From: Bacteroidales bacterium UBA5197
GTDB taxonomy: Bacteria; Bacteroidota; Bacteroidia; Bacteroidales; Lentimicrobiaceae
Reading direction: 5' to 3'
DNA length: 30,905 nucleotides
NCBI GenBank assembly: GCA_002412885.1
Contig: DHVX01000094.1
Span: forward strand, 1-30,905
How positions within the stretch are numbered: position 1 is the stretch's first letter; the number at the start of each line of letters is the position of its first letter. Shown one piece after another: positions 16,137-22,020 of the stretch. A program made the position numbers and the translations under genes. Below the pieces are notes generated by a model. It did no database searches. It was given only the letters and a program-made list of their open reading frames with translations, and had not been told where the DNA came from.

Positions 16137-16571
16137 ATGAAAAAGATACTTGTACCTGTTGATTTTTCAGATTTATCAACTGAGGTTATTGAGATAGCAG
16201 GCAAAATAGCCAAAGCTTTTGAGGGGGAAGTATATATCCTGCATATTTCAGTTCCGGGATCATTTTTCAATGATGACACTTCCCATCTTCCGCTTATCAA
16301 CAATCCCGGTCTTGAGGAGCTGATCCGCGAAGACCATGATCTGAAGGCAATGGTGCATTATCTTCATGAACGCGGAATAAAAGCGAAATCAGATCTGATG
16401 CATGGACCTGTGGTATCAACCGTTATTGATGAGGCGGTGAAATTTCAAGCCGATCTGATCATTGTCGGCTCTCAAAGCCATGGGTTTCTTTACCGCGCTT
16501 TTATTGGCAGTGTAAGCGACGGAATTATGCGCAACAGTCCATGTCCTGTGATGATTGTGCCTCAGCGTTGA
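16137..16571 (+). CDS. Universal stress protein, UspA family (second copy)
   Basis: A 144-residue single Usp domain starting MKKILVPVDFSD, the canonical first strand with the nucleotide-binding Asp. The C-terminal binding segment reads IIVGSQSHGFLYRAFIGSVSD. As in the first copy at 5172-5657, the second Gly of the G-2X-G-9X-GS motif is replaced by Ser (GSQS), otherwise the spacing is kept. The two proteins differ clearly in length and sequence, so this is not a recent duplication. It has its own promoter. The last 10 bases overlap the 3' end of the opposing ygiQ-like gene, leaving no room for a terminator between them. Confidence 0.92.
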   Translation: MKKILVPVDFSDLSTEVIEIAGKIAKAFEGEVYILHISVPGSFFNDDTSHLPLINNPGLEELIREDHDLKAMVHYLHERGIKAKSDLMHGPVVSTVIDEAVKFQADLIIVGSQSHGFLYRAFIGSVSDGIMRNSPCPVMIVPQR

Positions 16572-18412
16572 TTTCTGTTGTTGAAACGGGTAATCAGATC
16601 ATTCCGGCCTATCCGGTGAAGCGTTTCATAAAGCCACCTCTTATTCTCTGGCTTGTACCAGAAGAAAAACCTTTGCTGATTAATTTTATCTTCTTTTGCT
16701 TTGGCCACATAAACAGGCTTTTGGGTGTAAGGATCAATACCTGTATAATAAATGGCAGTGGCCAGTGTCATAGGGGTTGGGGTAAAATCCTGCACCTGCT
16801 CAAGGCGGAAACCCTGTTGCATGGTATCACATGCCAGTTCAGCCATATCTTCGGGGCGACTGCCGGGATGGCTGGAGATAAAATACGGAATGAGTTGCTG
16901 GCGTAAACCATGCTTTTGGTTAATTTCGGTGAACCGCTTCTGAAATTCAGTAAAAGTGCGGTAGTGCGGTTTTCGCATAATCTGCAGCACCTGTTCCGAA
17001 CTGTGTTCCGGCGCAACTTTCAGCCGGCCCGAAACATGTTTTGTGATTACCTGTTCCAGATATTCGTTCAATCCATTGGCTTTGCTTTCGGCTGCTGACC
17101 GGCCCACCAGCATATCGTAGCGGATTCCGCTTCCAATGGTGATGCGTTTTATGTGTGGCGTCCGCAATGCCTTGTTGTACAGGGCAGTCATTGGGCGATG
17201 ATCTGTATTGAGGTTGCGGCAGATGCCAGGGAAAATACAGGAAGCTCGTTTACACTTTTTGCAATTGTCGGTATCAATGCCTTGCATCCTGTACATATTT
17301 GCTGATGGTCCGCCCATGTCGGTAATATGTCCTTTGAAGTCAGCTGCTGCAGCCACCTGCTCCACTTCTTTAAGGATGGATTTTTCGGAACGGCTCACCA
17401 CAAACTTACCCTGATGTGCCGAAATGGCGCAAAAAGCGCACCCACCAAAGCATCCCCGATGCATATTGATGGAATTACGGATCATGTCAAAAGCAGGAAT
17501 TGCGCCGCGTTTGTTGTACCTTGGGTGAGGCTCGCGGGTGTATGGAAGGTCGAAGGCGGCATCAATCTCAGCCTCTTTCATGGGAGGATTCGGCGGATTG
17601 ACTACAATGGTGAAATCTCCGTTCCTTTCCAGAAGCCGTGCGCCCTGCCAGCGATTTGATTCTTCCTCAAAAATACGGAAATGTCTGGCGAAAGCTTTTT
17701 TATCAGCAAGGCATTCAATATGCGATGGAAGTTCAAGGGTTTCCATGCCCGGCAAATCAGGAAGTGTATCTGCAGAAGTTATGCGAAAGGCAGTCTGCTC
17801 CACATCGCGGATACTGCTTATATTTTCGCCATTCGAAAGCCGGTGAAGCAGAGCAACAATCCCCTTCTCTCCCATCCCGAAAACCAGCATATCGGCGCCG
17901 CTCCAGGTGAGGATATCGGGCTTGAGGCTGTCGCTCCAGTAATCGTAATGGGTTAGGCGGCGCATCGAAGCTTCAATCCCGCCAAGAATCACAGGTACAT
18001 CCGGATACAATTTTTTAAGAATTCCGGTATAAATTACTGTGGCATAATCGGGTCTGAAACCAGAAACGCCGCCTGCGGTATAGGCATCATCGGAGCGCAA
18101 ACGCTTGTTGGCGGTGTAATGATTTACCATGGAATCCATGCATCCGGCGGTGACACCGAAAAACAACCGGGGTTTACCCAGCTTTTTAAAATCACGGAGA
18201 TCGTCGCGCCAGTTGGGCTGCGGCAGAATGGCCACCCTGTAACCTTCACGTTCAACCAGACGACCCATCACAGCATGTCCGAACGAAGGATGATCGACAT
18301 AAGCATCACCCGAAACGATAATGACATCCACCTCGTCCCAGCCACGGCGGTCAAGCTCCTCGCGGGTAACGGGAAGCCAGTCGGTAATTGGGCGCTTTAC
18401 AGGTGTTTGCAT
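16562..18412 (-). CDS. ygiQ: YgiQ-family radical SAM protein (UPF0313)
   Basis: 616 residues. The N-terminal region (about 25-260) carries a cobalamin-binding-like Rossmann pattern (VDVIIVSGDAYVDHPSFGHAVMG in part, and VILGGIEASMRR). The radical SAM core follows, with Cys321, Cys325 and Cys328 in RGCFGGCAFCAI (CX3CX2C), which binds the 4Fe-4S cluster and S-adenosylmethionine. A second cysteine cluster lies at KKCKRASCIFPGIC. The C-terminus (YPFxxxP-like TPTPMTLATAIYYTGIDPYT) is the DUF3362-type tail. YgiQ proteins are widespread and conserved, but their reaction is not established. The stop overlaps the end of the second uspA-like gene by 10 bases. Confidence 0.92.
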   Translation of the reverse strand: MQTPVKRPITDWLPVTREELDRRGWDEVDVIIVSGDAYVDHPSFGHAVMGRLVEREGYRVAILPQPNWRDDLRDFKKLGKPRLFFGVTAGCMDSMVNHYTANKRLRSDDAYTAGGVSGFRPDYATVIYTGILKKLYPDVPVILGGIEASMRRLTHYDYWSDSLKPDILTWSGADMLVFGMGEKGIVALLHRLSNGENISSIRDVEQTAFRITSADTLPDLPGMETLELPSHIECLADKKAFARHFRIFEEESNRWQGARLLERNGDFTIVVNPPNPPMKEAEIDAAFDLPYTREPHPRYNKRGAIPAFDMIRNSINMHRGCFGGCAFCAISAHQGKFVVSRSEKSILKEVEQVAAAADFKGHITDMGGPSANMYRMQGIDTDNCKKCKRASCIFPGICRNLNTDHRPMTALYNKALRTPHIKRITIGSGIRYDMLVGRSAAESKANGLNEYLEQVITKHVSGRLKVAPEHSSEQVLQIMRKPHYRTFTEFQKRFTEINQKHGLRQQLIPYFISSHPGSRPEDMAELACDTMQQGFRLEQVQDFTPTPMTLATAIYYTGIDPYTQKPVYVAKAKEDKINQQRFFFWYKPENKRWLYETLHRIGRNDLITRFNNRNQR

Positions 18413-18443
18413 GGTGCAAAGGTAGGTGATAAAATTAAGGTGG

Positions 18444-18471
18444 AATTTCTAATTTCTAATTTCTAATTCGG
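18444..18471. repeat. Short heptamer array (AATTTCT)n
   Basis: Three exact AATTTCT units and a degenerate fourth (AATTCGG), 32 bases upstream of the ygiQ-like start on the far side of the ATPase cassette. Same 7-base period as the larger arrays at 18569-18754 and 20071-20174. Confidence 0.8.
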
Positions 18472-18481
18472 ATAATGATCT

Positions 18482-18514
18482 GACCTAACAAGTTTTCTTT
18501 CATCTTGTTAGGTC
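18482..18514. terminator. Perfect 11-bp hairpin between the heptamer arrays
   Basis: GACCTAACAAG and CTTGTTAGGTC pair perfectly with an 11-base loop. A pyrimidine-rich TTCTTCTC follows on the plus strand, giving a terminator-like look in that direction, although no plus-strand gene ends here. On the minus strand it lies downstream of the ATPase gene and could stop or stabilise that transcript before ygiQ. Confidence 0.5.
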
Positions 18515-18568
18515 TTCTTCTCAATAATCGGATTTCTCTTCCTATTGCTCCACGATTCCAAAACAGGC

Positions 18569-18754
18569 AATTTCCAATTTCCAATTTCCAATTCTTCATC
18601 TTACATCTGACATCCAAAATCCAAAATCTAATTTCCAATTTCCAATCCATCATCCGAAATCCGAAATCCGAAATCCGAAATCCGAAATCGGAAATCGGAC
18701 ATCCGACATCTGACCTCTGAAATCCGACATCTGACATCCGACATCCCAATTTCT
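18569..18754. repeat. Degenerate heptamer array downstream of the ATPase gene
   Basis: Almost the whole stretch reads in 7-base units that drift from AATTTCC to AAATCCA to AAATCCG and then ACATCTG/ACATCCG. There are no unique spacers and no long repeat unit, so it is not a CRISPR array. Bases 18629-18671 are identical over 43 positions to 20071-20113 on the other side of the ATPase gene, in the same orientation. It ends 12 bases from the ATPase stop codon. Confidence 0.92.
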
Positions 18755-18766
18755 ACCTACACCTGT

Positions 18767-19984
18767 TTAAAATAAGAATCCAAAAAGCCACAAGGGAATG
18801 GTTGGGCCATAGCCAGTTTCGATATCATCAAGAGCAAGGAAAGCATTTTCAATGTTTTGTAGTTGTTTCATGGTTTTATTTTTCCCTCCTACTTCAAAGG
18901 TATAGACTCCATCAACCAGAAAATCGCCTTTTGGTGGTGTAGTAAGCATGTGATTGACACGCAGGGTTCTGACAAAGAAAATTTCGCGAAGTGTGCCAAT
19001 ATCAGGGTTTGTATCAAAGCTAAAAGCCAGGTTGGTGTTGTCGGGCAAAATTTTATCTGGCTTGCGAAGCAGTTGATTTCCCCTGGATTCTTTCCGAAGG
19101 TTATATATAAGTTCGGCTTTTTCAAGCAGGCCGAAATACCGCAGTAATGTGCGCTGATCGGCAATAAAAAGTTCTTTTCTCAGATTGGAAAGGTTGGGAG
19201 TAAACGGCACTCCTGTGGCAATCAAACCCAGCAGTTTTTTTAATTTTATTACAGTCTCGAAAGGGATTTCCGTAACTGACGGGATATCATTTTCAAGAAT
19301 AACGGTGGTAACATCCTTCAACCGGGCAAAATAGTGATCAGGAGATTCAAAATAAAAGGGGAAATAACCGGTTTTAATGTAATTGCGAAAATGCGGCATG
19401 ATTACACCGGATATGCTAAGGATTTCAGTAGTCAGTTTTACGTGGTTATTCAGAATCTCTTCCAGAGAGAGTGCCCTGAATTTAAGAACTCCGGTAAAAT
19501 AAAGGTATTCTCTGAACGATAAACCTGGCAGATTATAGGTTATTTTTCTTCGGCTAAGGTCTCCTTTCCCTTTGTAAATCCTGAGCAGGGAAGATCCTGA
19601 ATAGTAAACTTTTAAACCGGGATAACGGTCATAAATGATTTTCAATTCTGCCGACCAGTCAGAACCTTGATTTTTTGAAGGATAACGGTGAACCTCATCC
19701 AGAAAGAGATAAAGTCCTCCAAGTTTTCTAAACTCTTCGGCCAACTCAACCAGATTGTTTTTGTAGAAATACGGATCTTCAAGTGAGATGTAAAGAACAG
19801 AATCAGCATCTGCACTATTTAATTCATTGGCCTTTTGCAGTAATAGGGTCGTCTTGCCTGTACCTCTGGCTCCGTTAATTTCAACCAAACGCCCGTCCCA
19901 ATCAATCTGATGGTACAAGAACCTTTTTAAATCCAGATTTACCCTATTGATCAGGTTGCTGCTGATTTGAAATAATTCTGTCAT
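18767..19984 (-). CDS. AAA ATPase, AAA_14/DUF4143-like
   Basis: 405 residues from the ATG at 19984 (MTELFQISSNLINRV); an in-frame TTG six codons upstream overlaps the -7 promoter element and is rejected. Walker A is GARGTGKTT with Lys44, and Walker B is LYLFLDEVH with D96-E97. An arginine-rich sensor-like region follows (YYSGSSLLRIYKGKGDLSRR), then a C-terminal half with a winged-helix-like segment (LRKELFIADQRTLLRYFGLLEKAELI) and a nuclease-like end (GDFLVDGVYTFEVGGKNKT), as in DUF4143. Proteins of this family are abundant in Bacteroidota and their cellular role is not settled; links to defence or toxin-type behaviour have been proposed for the group. The gene stands alone between heptamer arrays with its own promoter and two palindromes. 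Confidence 0.87.
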   Translation of the reverse strand: MTELFQISSNLINRVNLDLKRFLYHQIDWDGRLVEINGARGTGKTTLLLQKANELNSADADSVLYISLEDPYFYKNNLVELAEEFRKLGGLYLFLDEVHRYPSKNQGSDWSAELKIIYDRYPGLKVYYSGSSLLRIYKGKGDLSRRKITYNLPGLSFREYLYFTGVLKFRALSLEEILNNHVKLTTEILSISGVIMPHFRNYIKTGYFPFYFESPDHYFARLKDVTTVILENDIPSVTEIPFETVIKLKKLLGLIATGVPFTPNLSNLRKELFIADQRTLLRYFGLLEKAELIYNLRKESRGNQLLRKPDKILPDNTNLAFSFDTNPDIGTLREIFFVRTLRVNHMLTTPPKGDFLVDGVYTFEVGGKNKTMKQLQNIENAFLALDDIETGYGPTIPLWLFGFLF

Positions 19985-19999
19985 AAGGAAAAGTTTTGA

Positions 20000-20031
20000 C
20001 AAAGATAATAATTATGTAATGCATTACACAA
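20000..20031 (-). promoter_or_regulatory. Promoter of the ATPase gene with an operator in its spacer
   Basis: On the minus strand, TTG (20031-20029) and TATCTTTG (20007-20000) are spaced by 21 bases, a full match to the Bacteroidota consensus. Transcription would start near 19994, about 10 bases before the ATG. The perfect 14-base palindrome at 20015-20028 fills most of the spacer, directly next to the -33 TTG. Confidence 0.7.
20015..20028. promoter_or_regulatory. Operator candidate 1, TGTAATGCATTACA
   Basis: A perfect 14-base palindrome located between the -33 and -7 elements of the ATPase promoter. A protein bound here would block polymerase. A second copy of the arms lies 33 bases upstream at 20048-20061. 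Confidence 0.65.
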
Positions 20032-20047
20032 TTTTAATATTAAATAA

Positions 20048-20061
20048 TGTAATGGATTACA
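20048..20061. promoter_or_regulatory. Operator candidate 2, TGTAATGGATTACA
   Basis: Same 6-base arms (TGTAAT and ATTACA) as candidate 1, with a GG centre that breaks perfect symmetry. Centre-to-centre distance is 33 bases, about three helical turns, so two dimers could sit on the same face of the DNA. It ends 9 bases before the heptamer array. Confidence 0.6.
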
Positions 20062-20070
20062 CATTTCGCG

Positions 20071-20174
20071 TAATTTCCAATTTCCAATCCATCATCCGAA
20101 ATCCGAAATCCGACATCCGAACTCCGACATCCGAACTCCGACATCTGACATCCGACATCCGACATCTGACTTCC
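20071..20174. repeat. Degenerate heptamer array upstream of the ATPase gene
   Basis: Units of 7 bases: AATTTCC, AAATCCG, ACATCCG, AACTCCG and ACATCTG variants. Its first 43 bases are identical to 18629-18671. Array and cassette are followed by about 240 bases without a gene, up to the start of the glucan locus at 20413; no clear promoter of the TAnnTTTG form is seen in that interval, only a weak TATTTTAG at 20381. Confidence 0.92.
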
Positions 20175-20412
20175 AAAAATAGATTTGACATATACAACTA
20201 CATTTTCATTGAGTTAACCATATAAAGAATGATGGCTGCCTTAACTATTGTTTTACAGTTACTTACAATTATGAATTAATTACCAGATGCCTTTTTTCAG
20301 CTTTTGTATATATAATTTATAGTCTCATTCTGAGAAAAATAGTTCTATGTTAGCCAAAAGTTAAGCATTTAAACCCCGTATATTTTAGAAACTTAACAAC
20401 AAATTACAGAAA

Positions 20413-21846
20413 ATGAAACAAAAATTTCTTGCTCTGATTTTATTAAGTTTCTCTATTTCTCTGTTGGCTCAACCTCAAAAGGTTGCAATAGAAAATACTG
20501 AAAAAGGAATGAAACTTATTGTAAATGATCAAAGTTTCATGGTAAACGGTATGAACTGGGATTATTTCCCCGTTGGGACCAATTACTCCTACAGTTTATG
20601 GACTCAATCCGACGACTTTATCAAAAAGGCGCTTGATGATGAGATGTCGCTGCTGAAGAACATGAATGTGAATACCATTCGTGTTTACACTGGTATCCAA
20701 CCCAAATGGATAACTTACATCTATGAAACTTACGGTATTTATACCATGCTCAATCATTCTTTCGGGAGATACGGGCTTACGCTCGACGGAGCATGGGAAG
20801 GAAACACCGATTATGCCGATCCCCGGGTAAAGGAACTTCTTTTAAATGAAGTAACAGCGCTGGTTGAAGAATATAGAAACACCCCCGGACTCCTGCTATA
20901 TCTTTTGGGAAATGAAAACAACTACGGACTATTCTGGCGTGGTGCCGAAACCGAAGATATCCCGATGGAAGACAGGGAATCGACACAAATGGCCCGTTAC
21001 CTTTATAAACTATTCAACGAAGCTTCGGTGGCCATGAAAGCAATCGACCCGAATCATCCCGTGTCGATCTGCAACGGCGACCTGCTGTTTCTCGATATCA
21101 TCGCAGAAGAATGTAAAGATGTGGATATCTTTGGTATAAACGTTTACCGGGGTATTTCATTTACCGATATGTTTGACAGAGTTAAGAAAGAATACGGTAA
21201 ACCCGTCCTCTTGACTGAATTTGGGTCTGATGCATTTAATGCCATCACCATGGAAGAGGCGCAAAAGGAACAGGCCATTTACAATGTGGCCAACTGGAAA
21301 GAAATATATGAAAATGCAGCCGGTATCGGGAAAGCGGGTAATTCGTTGGGAGGTTTTACTTTTCAGTTCAGCGATGGCTGGTGGAAGTATGGTCAAACTG
21401 AATACCTTGATGTTCACGATTCCCATGCTTCATGGTCAAACGGCGGTTATTTATTTGATTACAAGGCAGGCCATAACAACATGAATGAGGAGTGGTTCGG
21501 AATTTGCGCCAAAGGCCCCACCAATGCAAAAGGGTTTTATCAGTTGTCCCCAAGGGCATCATATTATGCTTTACAGGAAGCCCACCAACTTAATCCCTAC
21601 GCCGTTGGCACCAATTTGCAAACCATACAGCAACACTTCAGCGACATTCAGGTAGTGGAATCGCTGCTGAAAGCCAGAGGCGACAAGTCCGCACTGGAAG
21701 GGGAAAAGCTGAAAAAAATCAGCCTGAGCCGTTTTAGTGCACAAAATACAACTTATAACACCGGAGGCATTTCAATTTCTACACCTGATGTGGCCGATCC
21801 GAATAATCCGAATAATCCGGTTTTCCCGAATCAGCTGCGTTTATGA
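20413..21846 (+). CDS. Secreted clan GH-A glycoside hydrolase, truncated C-terminus
   Basis: 477 residues with a signal peptide (MKQKFLALILLSFSISLLA, cleaved near residue 20). The body is a TIM barrel of the GH2/GH5-type clan GH-A: the likely acid/base is Glu168 in LLGNENNYG and the likely nucleophile Glu269 in LLTEFGSDAF, both at the usual strand ends. Conserved-looking strands NTIRVYTG and DIFGINVYRG support the fold. The exact family is uncertain; the place at the head of a beta-1,3-glucan locus suggests a beta-glucan substrate. The C-terminus after LNPYAVG is a short helical and beta segment that ends in a DPNNPNNP linker and stops abruptly where a GH16 remnant begins in another frame, so the original protein was probably longer. 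The catalytic domain itself appears complete. Confidence 0.8.
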   Translation: MKQKFLALILLSFSISLLAQPQKVAIENTEKGMKLIVNDQSFMVNGMNWDYFPVGTNYSYSLWTQSDDFIKKALDDEMSLLKNMNVNTIRVYTGIQPKWITYIYETYGIYTMLNHSFGRYGLTLDGAWEGNTDYADPRVKELLLNEVTALVEEYRNTPGLLLYLLGNENNYGLFWRGAETEDIPMEDRESTQMARYLYKLFNEASVAMKAIDPNHPVSICNGDLLFLDIIAEECKDVDIFGINVYRGISFTDMFDRVKKEYGKPVLLTEFGSDAFNAITMEEAQKEQAIYNVANWKEIYENAAGIGKAGNSLGGFTFQFSDGWWKYGQTEYLDVHDSHASWSNGGYLFDYKAGHNNMNEEWFGICAKGPTNAKGFYQLSPRASYYALQEAHQLNPYAVGTNLQTIQQHFSDIQVVESLLKARGDKSALEGEKLKKISLSRFSAQNTTYNTGGISISTPDVADPNNPNNPVFPNQLRL

Positions 21847-21973
21847 TCAACCGTTTTTCATCCTGCTCAATGTAGCGGTGGGTGGCAACTATGTTGGATT
21901 TCCAACCGCACAGACTCCTTTCCCTCAAAAAATGATCATCGATTATGTGAGGGTTTATCAGGAGGTTAAATAG
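21839..21973 (+). pseudogene. C-terminal remnant of a GH16 beta-glucanase (laminarinase)
   Basis: Forty-four codons in the +1-shifted frame relative to the gene above encode VYDQPFFILLNVAVGGNY, then PFPQKMIIDYVRVYQ and a stop. This is the distinctive last segment of GH16 laminarinases (DQPFYxILNxAVGG, then FPQxMxVDYVRVYQ). The rest of the GH16 domain, including the catalytic ExDxxE motif, is absent. The remnant abuts and overlaps the end of the GH-A gene, with the junction near 21835. A deletion that removed the end of the first gene and most of a GH16 gene is the simplest explanation. A GH16 enzyme would fit a laminarin locus, which supports its origin in place. An assembly error could mimic this and should be ruled out. 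Confidence 0.8.
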
Positions 21974-22020
21974 AAAAACTCAACAGAAAGTATCATCTTT
22001 AACAATCTTTTTCTCAGCTA

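Noticed and set aside
18456..18749. 97-codon minus-strand open frame with ISDFGFR-type 7-residue repeats
   Set aside because: It is the heptamer array translated: a 7-base repeat gives a 7-residue repeat in every frame. The same holds for plus-strand frames at 18505-18720 and 20019-20225.
18569..18754. CRISPR array
   Set aside because: Unit length is 7 bases with continuous drift, no unique spacers and no cas genes nearby.
18767..20002. Insertion sequence carrying the ATPase gene
   Set aside because: There is no transposase and no terminal inverted repeats; the flanking repeats are direct and part of heptamer arrays.
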